Of a stretch of DNA of 64,000 nucleotides, positions 1-8,467 are shown one piece after another; position 1 is the first letter of the stretch, and each line of letters opens with the position of its first letter. Below the pieces are notes generated by a model. That model made no database searches. It had not been told where the DNA came from and was given only the letters and a program-made list of their open reading frames with translations. Source of the DNA: Muribaculaceae bacterium Isolate-036 (Harlan) (GTDB lineage Bacteria; Bacteroidota; Bacteroidia; Bacteroidales; Muribaculaceae). The DNA is taken from the NCBI GenBank assembly GCA_003833075.1, contig RIAY01000009.1, forward strand, positions 62,001-126,000, given 5' to 3'. A program made the position numbers and the translations under genes.

Positions 1-379
1 GGTCTTTCATCATGGCCTCATACTCCAGCCTGTCTTTCTCCTCCCGATATTTCTGCATATCGAGAGTCTGACCTTCAAGCATCGAGGCTGTGCCCTGCAC
101 AATCGGAGACATGACAGAGTTGATGGTTCCGAGAACGATAGAGGGGAAGAACATTATGCACAGTCCGATTGCGAACGGACGCAGCAGAGGGAACACATCC
201 ACCGGTTCGGCAGCAGCCAGCGACCTCCATATCCTGTAGGCCACATAGAACAGCGCGCCTAATCCGGCAATCCCCTGAGCCACTCCCGCCATGTCGGAAC
301 AAAGCGGCATCATCTCGTCGTAGAGCGACCGGAGTATGGTATGGAGGTTGGAAAAATCAATGGCACACAGCATAGGCAT
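1..379 (-). CDS. traJ: TraJ, conjugative transfer membrane protein (partial, 3' end outside window)
   Basis: The reading frame starts at the ATG at 379-377, overlaps the traI stop (TGATG) and runs off the left edge, giving about 126 residues. The N-terminal sequence (LHTILRSLYDEMMPLCSDM, then hydrophobic stretches around residues 38-50 and 68-90, then a VQGTASMLEGQTLDMQKY segment) matches my recollection of the CTnDOT TraJ family, a multispanning inner-membrane part of the Bacteroides mating apparatus. It is the downstream end of the tra operon in this window. A second in-frame ATG two codons later is an alternative start. The overlap with traI suggests translational coupling. Confidence 0.85.
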   Translation of the reverse strand, partial: MPMLCAIDFSNLHTILRSLYDEMMPLCSDMAGVAQGIAGLGALFYVAYRIWRSLAAAEPVDVFPLLRPFAIGLCIMFFPSIVLGTINSVMSPIVQGTASMLEGQTLDMQKYREEKDRLEYEAMMKD

Positions 380-1023
380 CACCAGTATTTTTCCGAACCG
401 TCGCCATAAAGATTGATTACCCTTTGGGTATCAGCTTTCTTCTTGGCGCGGAGATATGACACGCTGATATTCTTATTGGTATAATACGCCGTCAGACTTT
501 TCAGCCGTTTCATCTCCTTGTAGCAGTCGTCCACAACATCCATGCGGTCTTTGTCTGTCATCGAGAGTGTCGTGATATTGACCACCTGTTTCAGGTCGTT
601 AAGGACTCCGCCGGCCTCTTCAAGAATCCGGGTATAGCCCGATGCAATTGCAGACAGTTCGCTTGACGTGAAATTCGGATCAGTCAGCATCTTCTGGAAA
701 TTATTGACGTAATAGCCGGAGATGTTTCCAAGCATCAGGATTGTCTGCTGCACCTTGCGGGCATCACGGACGAGGTTGTTGACCGACTGGAGTGCGTCGT
801 AATATTTCTTCGCCTGCTGGTAAATCTTTACCGTCTCCTGAAAATTCCGCACCATATTTGTAGCCGTCGTTGATTCCTGAACGAGTGATTTTGAAGAGTT
901 GACAATCGACTGGGCGATGTTCGACGGGTCTATCACCGTCCATTGGGCGTTTGCCCTGCCAGCTCCGAAGAGCAGGCAAAACAGAACGAGAGGGAGGATA
1001 AATTTCAATTCTTTCATACGCAT
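379..1023 (-). CDS. traI: TraI-type conjugal transfer protein (DUF4141 family)
   Basis: A 214-aa protein with an N-terminal signal peptide (hydrophobic LKFILPLVLFCLLFGAGRANA) followed by a helical, probably coiled-coil periplasmic region with a VINLYGDGSEKYW end. Length, order (after the traG region, before traJ) and signal peptide fit the DUF4141/TraI proteins of Bacteroides conjugative transposons, VirB5-like in position. The start is either the first Met or the Met two codons on; both give the same signal peptide. Expression is expected from the traA promoter region near 7.9 kb. Confidence 0.8.
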   Translation of the reverse strand: MRMKELKFILPLVLFCLLFGAGRANAQWTVIDPSNIAQSIVNSSKSLVQESTTATNMVRNFQETVKIYQQAKKYYDALQSVNNLVRDARKVQQTILMLGNISGYYVNNFQKMLTDPNFTSSELSAIASGYTRILEEAGGVLNDLKQVVNITTLSMTDKDRMDVVDDCYKEMKRLKSLTAYYTNKNISVSYLRAKKKADTQRVINLYGDGSEKYW

Positions 1024-1027
1024 TTAT

Positions 1028-1159
1028 TTAGATTCTGGAGGCCATGCCTCCGATTATTCTTACTCCGGCATAGAGCAGAAGCAGCGGGAAGGTTATCAGG
1101 GCAAGCAGTCCGATGAACAGACCGGCAATTATTACCCATAAGACACGCGGCACTTTCAC
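1028..1159 (-). CDS. 43-aa single-span membrane protein in the tra operon
   Basis: A short ORF starts with GTG at 1159-1157, overlaps the stop of the upstream gene (GTGA) and ends with TAA at 1028-1030, five bases before traI. The product begins VKVPRVLWVIIAGLFIGLLA and continues with a second hydrophobic run ending LLLLYAGVRIIGG. It is nearly all transmembrane. The four-base overlap, lack of other coding potential in this gap and co-orientation support a real gene; an in-frame GTG two codons later is an alternative start. Function is unknown; a small inner-membrane subunit of the mating channel would fit the position. Confidence 0.6.
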   Translation of the reverse strand: MKVPRVLWVIIAGLFIGLLALITFPLLLLYAGVRIIGGMASRI

Positions 1160-1920
1160 TCGATGACATTGATGTTAAAACCTACATCATTGGCCGGCAC
1201 ATCTTTGAATGCCAGTTCGCAGACTCTTTTGCGAACATCATCAGACAGGGTGATTTCCTCCACGACTTCGTGGACCTCGGTCAGAATATCCTTATTTTCG
1301 ACTGCCAGATTAGCATTGAGAAATTCATCCAATGCCTTTGCATCAAAAGTCTCGCGTTCAGTAGGTGTCATATCACACTTCCGATAGAATGTCCTGCCCA
1401 GATCCGCGACGAATATTTCATTGCCGTCATTCGATATTGCCATGGCCAGTACATCCCGACACTCGGCGCAATAGACATTGTCGTCATGGAGCCACCCCTG
1501 AATATCCCGGAGTAAAAACTCCTGCGGAATAATCTCAGCCGGAATGCCGACACCGGAGAATTTTACCTTGTAGAAGCCGTCGTGTTCGCTGATTGTCATA
1601 TCCGCACCGTCGTGACAAAACCAGTCACCGACCATTTTGGGCCGCATATCAACAGGAATCCCGGTCTTCGACTTTTCGATAGCCTCCTTGACGAAATGAC
1701 CGATCCGTTCACCGATACGCACAACAACATTGTCGATGCGACGGGCCCACTTATTGATTGTCTTTTCAGCCTTCTCTCTGACAAAGGCATTGAACCGGCC
1801 ACATGCCTTGAAAGCCAGCATTATGCAGCCGATACAGATTGTAATCCCAAGGCTGAAGATTACAACCGCTGTGAACACGTTCATCACGGGTTCGAGAAAT
1901 TCTAAAATATCTTCAAACAT
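1156..1920 (-). CDS. Tra-operon membrane-anchored protein (TraH position)
   Basis: A 254-aa protein. Residues 12-38 form a strong hydrophobic segment (VFTAVVIFSLGITICIGCIM), followed by a basic amphipathic stretch and a mixed soluble domain containing CHDG and YCAEC Cys motifs. It lies between traG (3-base gap) and the 43-aa ORF that overlaps its stop. I do not recognise a characterised family. The position corresponds to traH of CTnDOT-like operons, so a membrane-anchored accessory of the mating complex is the reasonable inference. Confidence 0.7.
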   Translation of the reverse strand: MFEDILEFLEPVMNVFTAVVIFSLGITICIGCIMLAFKACGRFNAFVREKAEKTINKWARRIDNVVVRIGERIGHFVKEAIEKSKTGIPVDMRPKMVGDWFCHDGADMTISEHDGFYKVKFSGVGIPAEIIPQEFLLRDIQGWLHDDNVYCAECRDVLAMAISNDGNEIFVADLGRTFYRKCDMTPTERETFDAKALDEFLNANLAVENKDILTEVHEVVEEITLSDDVRKRVCELAFKDVPANDVGFNINVIE

Positions 1921-1923
1921 ATA

Positions 1924-4419
1924 TTATTCGTTAGCAATTCGTTTAATGGCGGCTTCGGTATCGCCGCCAAGTTTTTCAGCCAATTCGAGAACCCTGATTT
2001 TCTCCGTCTCCTCGGTGGTGTAGCAGAAATATTCCTCCCTGCTGACCTCCGTGGCATAGACGGCGGACTGAGTGCCTCCGAGACCAATCCACACCTCTTT
2101 ATATAGGCGGTTGGGATTATTCGCCATATTGATACTGAGTATCTGGCTTTTCTCCTTGTCGGTCAGACCGAGCAGTTCCTGAATCTGGTCGAAGCGGTTC
2201 ATATACTTGCGCTGGTCGAGCAGGATTTTACAGTCTGAGTTGTTGATGATGGTCTCCTTGACAATCGGTGACGATATGATGTCGTCAACCTCCTGCGTAA
2301 CCACCACTGCCTCACCGAAATACTTGCGGACTGTCTTGAACATATATTTCAGATACTCAGCCATATTGGCGGTCGAAAGAGCCTTCCAAGCCTCTTCCAC
2401 GATTATCATCTTGCGGATACCTTTTAGACGTCGCATCTTGTTGATGAAAGCCTCCATGATGATGATTGTCACTATCGGGAAAAGTTCTTTATTCTCTTTG
2501 ATTGAATCCACTTCAAACACCACAAACCGTTTGTTCAACAGGTCGATATTCTCTTTGGAGTTGAGAAGAAAGTCGAAACGACCTCCGTGGTAATACTGGC
2601 GCAGAGTGGTCAGGAAGTTGTCAATGTCGAAATCCTGTTTGTAGATGGGGATAGGACGCAGTGCCATTTCCTGACGGTAATCGTCACGCATAAACTCATA
2701 GAATGAGTTGAAGCATGGAACTATGTTATTATCCTTAGCCATCTTTCCAAGGAACATCGACAGCGCAGAGCCAAGCTCACCGGATTCTGTCTTTGTCACT
2801 CTGTCATCCTCAGACTTCCAGAGTGTCAGCAGCAAGGTCTTTATCGAATCCTTCTTCTCCACATCAAAGACCCCGTCATCGGTGTAGAAAGGATTGAACG
2901 AAATCGGACTGTCCTCGGTGTAGGTGTAATAGACACCGTCTTCGCCATGCGTCTTATTATGAATCAGATTGCAAAGACCCTCGTAAGAGTTTCCGGTATC
3001 AATCAGCAAAATATGTGTATTTTGTTCATAATACTGTCGCACCAGATGGTTGGTGAAGAATGACTTACCGCTACCGGACGGGCCGAGGATGAATTTGTTT
3101 CGGTTGGTTGTGATTCCACGTTTCATAGGTTCGTCCGATATATCAAGGTGTATCGGTTTCCCCGTCAGTCTATCGACCATCTTTATCCCGAAGGGCGATA
3201 GACTACTCCGATAATTGGTTTCGGCAGTAAAGAAACAGGCGGCAGGCTCGATGAAAGTATAGAAACTTTCCTCAGCAGGAAAATCAGCCTCATTTCCCGG
3301 CATTGCCGACCAGAACAGTGTCGGACAGTCAATAGTGTTGTGCCGTGGCATACATCCCATTGTTGCCAACTGGCCCCCGACATCATTCTTGATGCGCCTC
3401 AGTTCTTCGGTGTCATCGCTCCACGCCATAACATTGAAGTGGGCCCGGACTGAGGTCAGTCCGTAGGAATGTGCCTCATTGAGATAGCGGTCAATCCACT
3501 CCTTGTTGATAGCATTGCTTCGGCTATACCGCGAAAGGGAGTTCATGTTTCTCGCGGTTTTCTCGAACTTCGCCAGATTCTCGTCATGGTCATCAATCAG
3601 GATATACTGATTATAGATGTGGTTGCAGGGTAAGAGCAACCCGACGGGAGAGGCGAAGCTCAATCTACAATCCGAGCGGTCGGTCGATAACCGCTCATAA
3701 CGGTTATCAGTGCTGACTTTCGAGGGAAGATCATCGGTGTCTGACAGAGTGTGAAGGCACAGCATCTTGTCGCCTATGCGCATTTGACGTGCATCAAGGT
3801 CTATATCCTCCAGACAGGTTACATCGTCCATTGTCAGCGACATATACTTCTCAATAAGTCCGGAAGCCTTGTCAGTGCCGACCAGCTCATCATCAGAAAG
3901 ACGGCGCAGCCTGATATAGCCGGTGTCATTGATGATACGCTCGAACTGTTCGACACTTTCCATGAACTTGACAACCATTTCGTGATTGAGTTCCTTCGGG
4001 GTGATACGCCCACGGCAGAGGGTAGAGAAATTGGATTGCTGGCGCATCCGCTCCTTTGTGGTCTTTGTCAGGAACAGGTAGCACTTGTGCGCCAGATACG
4101 GACGCTCGTTGAAGTGACGCTCGAAGGAGCGGTCAAGAAAACTCAAATTATCTTTTTGCAACTCCGGCTTATAATTCTCCGACACGAACCAATCCTGCTT
4201 GTGCGCCACCGAATAATGCGGAAGCACTTTGATAGCCTTGCACCATGCTCCGTGCATGGCTTCGTATTCCTGCGATGTTACGGTGAACAGTTCCGGGAGG
4301 CTAACCTCGAAGGCAACTGTAATGTCGGCATCTTTCGATATGATGCAGCCGTGTTCCACGGCAAGGAGCGGCAGCTTCGATTCCAGTGTTGTGGCTTTAA
4401 GTGTATTTCTCATTGTCAA
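1924..4419 (-). CDS. traG: TraG, VirB4-like conjugation ATPase
   Basis: An 831-aa cytoplasmic ATPase energising the type IV mating apparatus. A Walker A motif GPSGSGKS is near residues 445-452 and a Walker B segment MIIVEEAWKAL near 668-678, followed by the VTQEVDDI region typical of VirB4/TraC/TraG proteins of Bacteroides ICEs. The N-terminal half is the usual VirB4 scaffold domain. Length is normal for the family. The start overlaps the traF stop by four bases, so translation is likely coupled. In Bacteroides nomenclature TraG is the VirB4 homologue, not the coupling protein. Confidence 0.93.
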   Translation of the reverse strand: MTMRNTLKATTLESKLPLLAVEHGCIISKDADITVAFEVSLPELFTVTSQEYEAMHGAWCKAIKVLPHYSVAHKQDWFVSENYKPELQKDNLSFLDRSFERHFNERPYLAHKCYLFLTKTTKERMRQQSNFSTLCRGRITPKELNHEMVVKFMESVEQFERIINDTGYIRLRRLSDDELVGTDKASGLIEKYMSLTMDDVTCLEDIDLDARQMRIGDKMLCLHTLSDTDDLPSKVSTDNRYERLSTDRSDCRLSFASPVGLLLPCNHIYNQYILIDDHDENLAKFEKTARNMNSLSRYSRSNAINKEWIDRYLNEAHSYGLTSVRAHFNVMAWSDDTEELRRIKNDVGGQLATMGCMPRHNTIDCPTLFWSAMPGNEADFPAEESFYTFIEPAACFFTAETNYRSSLSPFGIKMVDRLTGKPIHLDISDEPMKRGITTNRNKFILGPSGSGKSFFTNHLVRQYYEQNTHILLIDTGNSYEGLCNLIHNKTHGEDGVYYTYTEDSPISFNPFYTDDGVFDVEKKDSIKTLLLTLWKSEDDRVTKTESGELGSALSMFLGKMAKDNNIVPCFNSFYEFMRDDYRQEMALRPIPIYKQDFDIDNFLTTLRQYYHGGRFDFLLNSKENIDLLNKRFVVFEVDSIKENKELFPIVTIIIMEAFINKMRRLKGIRKMIIVEEAWKALSTANMAEYLKYMFKTVRKYFGEAVVVTQEVDDIISSPIVKETIINNSDCKILLDQRKYMNRFDQIQELLGLTDKEKSQILSINMANNPNRLYKEVWIGLGGTQSAVYATEVSREEYFCYTTEETEKIRVLELAEKLGGDTEAAIKRIANE

Positions 4420-4727
4420 TGTCTGATTAAGCGTTTAAGCCGTAGGCGGTTGATGATATACCGGGGACGATATTTCACCGATGTGATCTTCATCAGACCG
4501 TATTGACCGTATTTCCCATTCAGGTGGAAAGTGTACCACACCAGAATTGAGGCACTCGCGGCACCAAACCCGATGCAGAACCATTGCGGGGCACCGCACA
4601 TATAAAGGATTACGAACAATACGAAGTCAATGATGAGACCTCCGGCGAAGATGAAAAGATATTGCGCTTTCAACCCCTTGTATTCCACTGTCCGGCCGAT
4701 ACCCTTATTGATGGAATACGAAGCCAT
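4416..4727 (-). CDS. traF: TraF, DUF4133 conjugal transfer membrane protein
   Basis: A 103-aa protein with two transmembrane segments (about residues 25-45 and 50-70, around FIFAGGLIIDFVLFVILYMC and GFGAASASILVWYTFHLNG) and a basic tail. Size, topology and location between traE and traG match DUF4133/TraF, the VirB3-like small membrane subunit. It abuts traE directly and overlaps traG by four bases. The conserved start region (MASYSINKGIGRTVEYKGLK) is typical of the family. Confidence 0.88.
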   Translation of the reverse strand: MASYSINKGIGRTVEYKGLKAQYLFIFAGGLIIDFVLFVILYMCGAPQWFCIGFGAASASILVWYTFHLNGKYGQYGLMKITSVKYRPRYIINRLRLKRLIRH

Positions 4728-5108
4728 TTAGAGGAAGAAAGAGCGGAGAATGGTAGCGGCGACGATAAGGAAAATACAGGCACCGAACCACGAGGCGGCT
4801 GTTTTACTTGTATCGGGATCGCCTGACGAGAACTTGCCATAGACCTTGACACCGCCGATGAGACCCACCATAGCACCGATGGCGTAAATGAGTTTGGTGC
4901 CGGGGTCAAAATATCCACTTATCATGCTTGTAGCCTGATTGATACCTGACATTCCGTCACCTGCGGCCCACATCTGGACAGCGGCGGTGAGCAGGAGCAT
5001 TGCCGCCATAGGACGGCGCATGTGTGGAGCGTTCATCCACGCAACAACACGGTTATACATCTTATTGAGGAATTTCTTCATACGCATTTCAGATTCGTTA
5101 ATAATCAA
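4728..5108 (-). CDS. traE: TraE, DUF4134 conjugal transfer membrane protein
   Basis: A 126-aa VirB2-like small membrane protein. A signal-like hydrophobic run (RRPMAAMLLLTAAVQMWAAG) is followed by GINQATSMISGYFDPG, a transmembrane GAMVGLIGGVKVYGKFSSGD segment and a terminal hydrophobic FGACIFLIVAATILRSFFL. These are hallmarks of DUF4134/TraE. The first ATG overlaps the traD stop (ATGA) and would be coupled; a start at the MRMKKFL methionine (about 5087) would leave a more usual signal peptide. It may be the pilin-like subunit, by analogy with VirB2. Confidence 0.88.
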   Translation of the reverse strand: MIINESEMRMKKFLNKMYNRVVAWMNAPHMRRPMAAMLLLTAAVQMWAAGDGMSGINQATSMISGYFDPGTKLIYAIGAMVGLIGGVKVYGKFSSGDPDTSKTAASWFGACIFLIVAATILRSFFL

Positions 5109-5818
5109 GTTAAGATATTGAGATTGATCCGGTCAATGTCAACAGTGTCGATGGTCTTGGAATAGACCACTTTCTTCTTGGCGATGACCTCTTTGGTAAG
5201 CGGCTCATCCTCGTCGCCGTAGATAATCGAGAGGATACGCGTGCGCACTTTCGGATCAAGCGACAGCCGTTCTTCGATGACGGTTCCCTGAATCTCTTTG
5301 AGCGTCTCCTTGGCGGCCGCTGCTTCTTCGGGAGTGTGGGGCTCATCCTTTGCCACACGTACCGCACTTTCAAGTGCCTTGAAGTCCTGCCCGCCTGTCT
5401 GACGTTCCGTGATTTCAGGGGCGTCGCCGAATGACTCGCCCACAGTATGGTGGGTGAAAACCTCGTCGAGTCTCTCCTGTGGAATAGTCTTCTCCTGTTC
5501 AGGCTGTGCCGGCTCTTCAGGCGGAAGACCTACATCTTCCGGACTGGTCAGCTCTGTTCTTATCCTTGTCACTATTTCATCCACTTTCTCGTCAACTCTG
5601 GAATTGACTTTTGCATCAATCAGGGCGTTGAGCCTGTCCATGTCATAGTGACTGCGACCCACGAGGGAATCGTCGTCTGGTCCCGATGATGCCGGAGAAG
5701 GTGTTTCTTCGGAATTTGTGGCCGGAGCTGGCGGATGTTTTTCCGCCGGTCTCTTCAGCACTTTCCCGATGAGATAGATGTTGCTTGCCAGCAACGCCAC
5801 AATCAGCAATACTTCCAT
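5105..5818 (-). CDS. traD: TraD-position membrane-anchored conjugation protein
   Basis: A 237-aa protein with one N-terminal transmembrane helix (VLLIVALLASNIYLIGKVL) followed by a Pro-, Glu- and Ser-rich acidic region and a C-terminal charged domain (residues about 150-237). It sits between the DUF3408 gene traC (one-base overlap, TGATG) and traE (four-base overlap), the place occupied by traD in CTnDOT-like operons. No enzymatic motif is visible. The long low-complexity linker suggests a tether or scaffold at the inner membrane. Confidence 0.72.
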   Translation of the reverse strand: MEVLLIVALLASNIYLIGKVLKRPAEKHPPAPATNSEETPSPASSGPDDDSLVGRSHYDMDRLNALIDAKVNSRVDEKVDEIVTRIRTELTSPEDVGLPPEEPAQPEQEKTIPQERLDEVFTHHTVGESFGDAPEITERQTGGQDFKALESAVRVAKDEPHTPEEAAAAKETLKEIQGTVIEERLSLDPKVRTRILSIIYGDEDEPLTKEVIAKKKVVYSKTIDTVDIDRINLNILT

Positions 5819-6147
5819 CAGAACAGAGGCCGGGTATTGGTGAAATAGATAGCGTTGATTGACTCGCGGTGTCGCTCCACGTGTTCGCGCACTATCTCGG
5901 TGACATAGTTCCCGACCGAAGCCCGGTTCTTGCCGACCGCTGCAACCATACGGTTGAGCAGGTCGAACATTTCGTCGGAGATATAGACACGACAGTTGGA
6001 GTTGATGCGGTTTTTCGACAGGAACCGCTCCTGATATTTCTTCGCTGCCGCCAGCGATGGCGACTGCCGGTCGAGAGCGTCAGACAGTGCGCCTGACACG
6101 GCTCCCGACACCTTTTCCATAAATGGAGTAGAAGGGGGATTATTCAT
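5818..6147 (-). CDS. traC: TraC, DUF3408 protein
   Basis: A 109-aa protein whose C-terminal half (VYISDEMFDLLNRMVAAVG, then ASVGNYVTEIVREHVERH) is the DUF3408 signature found in TraB and TraC of Bacteroides ICEs. The fold is expected to be ribbon-helix-helix-like, so DNA binding or partition with the ParA-type TraA next door is plausible. It overlaps the traB stop by eight bases and traD by one base. It is smaller than its paralogue traB because it has a shorter N-terminal region. Confidence 0.82.
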   Translation of the reverse strand: MNNPPSTPFMEKVSGAVSGALSDALDRQSPSLAAAKKYQERFLSKNRINSNCRVYISDEMFDLLNRMVAAVGKNRASVGNYVTEIVREHVERHRESINAIYFTNTRPLF

Positions 6148-6571
6148 TACGATAGAAATTTTCTAATAAATCGTTGATAATTGCCTCGTTCGCCTTGAAA
6201 TGGTCGGCGAGGACATTGTTGATATAAGTCGATACACTACAGCCCCATGTGCCGTTGGCGTCTTCCAGTCTCTTGATGACCTTCACGAAATCGGGGTGGA
6301 TACCCACCTGCGGAAAGCGTTTGTTCGGACTCTTGTATTTCAGGGAATCAATATATTTCTCTTTGAATCCGATGACCGTTTCTGTCGGACTATCCTTGCT
6401 TTGTTTTGCATTTCTATTTCGTAGTTTCTTATCCTCGGAGACTGTCTGGGACTTCGTAATGTCGGAATCTTCGGATTTGCCGGTTTCGGAGGGGGTGGGC
6501 GGATATTCTTTGGCTCGAAAGTTTTCGACAAAACCTTCGGCATCGAAATCATTGTCATATCGTTTTGCCAT
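6140..6571 (-). CDS. traB: TraB, DUF3408 protein
   Basis: A 143-aa protein with a low-complexity charged N-terminal half (rich in Lys, Ser, Asp) and a C-terminal DUF3408 domain (FPQVGIHPDFVKVIKRLEDA followed by SVSTYINNVLADHF). It is a paralogue of the following gene, and the two presumably work with the upstream ParA-like TraA. It begins eight bases after traA and overlaps traC. The pairing of a ParA ATPase with two small DNA-binding-like proteins recalls partition systems, though a role in mating is the usual assignment. Confidence 0.82.
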   Translation of the reverse strand: MAKRYDNDFDAEGFVENFRAKEYPPTPSETGKSEDSDITKSQTVSEDKKLRNRNAKQSKDSPTETVIGFKEKYIDSLKYKSPNKRFPQVGIHPDFVKVIKRLEDANGTWGCSVSTYINNVLADHFKANEAIINDLLENFYRNE

Positions 6572-6579
6572 AAGCCTTG

Positions 6580-7341
6580 TCAGAGCTTGATTATACCCAG
6601 AATCTCGTCAGCCAGTTCCACAAGACGGCTTCCTTTCAGGAGATTTTTGTCCGGTGGCAGAAGCGTCGAGCGAAATACTGCGCGGGCCGCATCTTTCGAG
6701 CCCTCCCTCCGATATTTCTTTGCATCCGGAAGCCTCGTTTTGAGTGTCTGCAACATCTGCTCTTCAAATACTTCCTCGTATCGCTCGTAGAGGTCTGTCT
6801 TCTCGCGTGCATCCACAAGATTCCAAAGCATATACATGTCCTTGACCGAACAGCCTGAAACTGTCATGATCTCGTCGCGCACTTTCATGGCGAATGCAAG
6901 CGAACTTTCGAGGATGAGCTTGTCGGCGGCCACGGGGCAGAAGATGTAGTCCATCAGGGATACTGTCTTGGCGACACCGGGGTTATTGATCGTACCGGGG
7001 AGGTCGAACAGCACGATGTCATAATCCTCTTTGCCGGACTCGATTATCGCCCGTGCTCTGTCAAGCGCGTCTTCAGGTTTTGTAATCAGTATGGGATAAG
7101 GGTCTCTCTGTATGCGTTCGCGCTGCTCCATAAAGTTCTTCTTGAACGCGGAGTTGATTCTTAGAATCTCCACATCGCGGTCCCGCATTTCCTTGATGCT
7201 GTACTGGGGATAGTCGCAGTCCACAACGAGGACTTTCAGCCCCCGGACATAGTAGAGGTAACTCGCCATCAGCACAGTCAGGGTTGTCTTGCCGGCCCCT
7301 CCCTTCTGGGTGGAGAAGGCAATAAAAACAGGTTCTTTCAT
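6580..7341 (-). CDS. traA: TraA, ParA/MinD-type ATPase at the head of the tra operon
   Basis: A 253-aa ATPase of the ParA/MinD/Soj family. The deviant Walker A motif KGGAGKTT is at residues 14-21, the A' motif VLVVDCDYPQ near 38-47 and the Walker B-type LFDLPG near 103-108. It is the first gene of the tra operon and faces the mob genes across the oriT-bearing region. A candidate minus-strand promoter lies about 590 bases upstream near 7935. In CTnDOT-like elements TraA is annotated as a conjugal transfer ATPase; a role in positioning ICE DNA or the apparatus is inferred. Confidence 0.9.
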   Translation of the reverse strand: MKEPVFIAFSTQKGGAGKTTLTVLMASYLYYVRGLKVLVVDCDYPQYSIKEMRDRDVEILRINSAFKKNFMEQRERIQRDPYPILITKPEDALDRARAIIESGKEDYDIVLFDLPGTINNPGVAKTVSLMDYIFCPVAADKLILESSLAFAMKVRDEIMTVSGCSVKDMYMLWNLVDAREKTDLYERYEEVFEEQMLQTLKTRLPDAKKYRREGSKDAARAVFRSTLLPPDKNLLKGSRLVELADEILGIIKL

Positions 7342-7745
7342 CGCTTTTGTAAGGGGTTAAACATAGGGTTGATACTCACGGGAACTTTTTGTCCTTACAC
7401 ACCACAGCCTGACCGGTCTTATCGTCAAAACCGGGATATGTATGGGCAAAAGTTTTGGACGGGGGTCTTGCGACAGCCTTAGGGTTGGACGGCTACGTCG
7501 CTACAGACAGACATCAGTCTGTGTGAAATGATGATACGGTGTCATGGCATTCATGCCGGCATCGAAGCGTCAGTCAGGCATAGCGGCAATCCGAACAAAC
7601 ATAAACCTGATTGCTTTAGCGGACATTCACGGGGATGCTATGGCAGAAAGAAGACATTACAGTCATCAGAGTGAATGGACAATCTTAAAAATGGCAGTCC
7701 TTGTATAAGGTCTTTCAAATGTCAGTCGAAACTATCAGGCATCAG

Positions 7746-7899
7746 TTCCTTTAGACATTAACTTGAACGAGCGGATGCTTTGGCAGACATCAGAAATCAC
7801 TTGCGTAATTATGCCTGTATTTCAGATTGTCAATTCGTGTGTGTGAATATCAGCTATGACAGACGTGCGGTCGAGCATTCCTATAGACATTAACTTGAA
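7746..7899. repeat. 22-bp direct repeat pair upstream of the tra operon
   Basis: TTCCTTTAGACATTAACTTG continues to 7767, and the second copy at 7878-7899 differs only by A for T at position six. The copies are 132 bases apart, start to start. Each is followed at a variable distance by GGCAGACrT. They lie upstream of traA and may be protein-binding sites or part of oriT; no function is proven. Confidence 0.6.
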
Positions 7900-7934
7900 T
7901 GTGACGGCAGACGTGTTGGCTGATGTCCACGTTG

Positions 7935-7942
7935 CAAAGTTA
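7935..7942 (-). promoter_or_regulatory. Candidate -7 box of the tra operon promoter
   Basis: On the minus strand this reads TAACTTTG, a match to the Bacteroidetes TAnnTTTG element, followed by CAACG. A clear TTTG -33 box at the optimal 20-base spacing is missing (nearest is TTGT), which fits an activator-dependent promoter. The shared 37-base box at 7983-8019 lies 41 bases upstream. The resulting traA leader would be nearly 600 bases. Confidence 0.45.
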
Positions 7943-7982
7943 CTATATATCTGTACGTCAGGCACAATTTCAGGGATATGCT

Positions 7983-8019
7983 GTACTCGGTCGCCTCGCG
8001 TTGCCTCAAAGTGACGCGA
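7983..8019 (-). promoter_or_regulatory. 37-bp box shared with the helicase operon promoter (copy A)
   Basis: The sequence starting GTACTCGGTCGCCTCGCGTT matches 43064-43100 at 32 of 37 positions. Both copies sit exactly 43 bases upstream, on the minus strand, of a CTTTGCA motif (-7 region). A looser TCCC-GAAAT-TG block also follows both copies. This arrangement suggests an activator-binding site shared by two ICE operons. Confidence 0.6.
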
Positions 8020-8318
8020 TTTTGAATAACACCTTTTTGCATGATTTTCGGATCAGGGAGGAACTGGCTGGGGCATTTGTGGCTCTTGATTCGGTTATCA
8101 CGCGCTTCTCGGCGACACCCGGAACCCCGGTTTTTGGTCATGTCAGATATTTTTTGTAACTTTAATAAGGCAATCGCACGCGCCCAAGGAAGGGCGCAGC
8201 CACCGGAACCGCGCTTTTTCGATGGATTCCATGCTCAAAGAGGTATGACCGGCACCTCTTGGCTATCAAATCCTGTTATTTTCATTAAATTCGTTGATAC
8301 ACAAGCATCCACATGGAT

Positions 8319-8411
8319 GAGCAAGGTATGTTGCGGGGCACTCGAAATAAATTCGGTGCCTCACAACCCTTGCTCTCCGAGGGTGTGGTTCTCCGCCAAA
8401 GTTGGAGAACC
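8319..8411. other. Candidate origin of transfer (oriT) with nested inverted repeats
   Basis: Between 8319 and 8375 the arms GAGCAAGG/CCTTGCTC, GTTG/CAAC, GGCAC/GTGCC and CGAA/TTCG nest in order around an ATAAA loop, forming a long imperfect hairpin. Twelve bases later a second hairpin has perfect arms GGTTCTCC (8387-8394) and GGAGAACC (8404-8411). The pair ends 56 bases before mobA. Inverted repeats just upstream of relaxase-accessory genes are typical of oriT regions; the nick site cannot be located by reading alone. Confidence 0.5.
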
Positions 8412-8467
8412 TTTCAACGCCTGCGGCGGCTCCGGCACGGCAATCCGCGATGCCTTTTCACTATAAT

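Larger units (their letters stand above)
7342..8467. other. Intergenic region between the tra and mob operons (promoter and candidate oriT)
   Basis: No convincing gene is present. The region holds a pair of 22-base direct repeats (7746-7767 and 7878-7899, TTCCTwTAGACATTAACTTGAA, one mismatch), a minus-strand -7 box (7935-7942), a 37-base box shared with 43064-43100, a large nested inverted repeat at 8319-8375 and a second hairpin at 8387-8411. A small inverted repeat ACAGAC/GTCTGT lies at about 7503-7522. Confidence 0.7.

Noticed and set aside
7890..8141. Minus-strand open frame in the tra-mob gap
   Set aside because: It lies over promoter-like and repeat elements and shows no protein-like features.
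8041..8466. Plus-strand open frame of 141 codons before mobA
   Set aside because: It covers the candidate oriT hairpins, has no family resemblance and an unusual composition; treated as non-coding.
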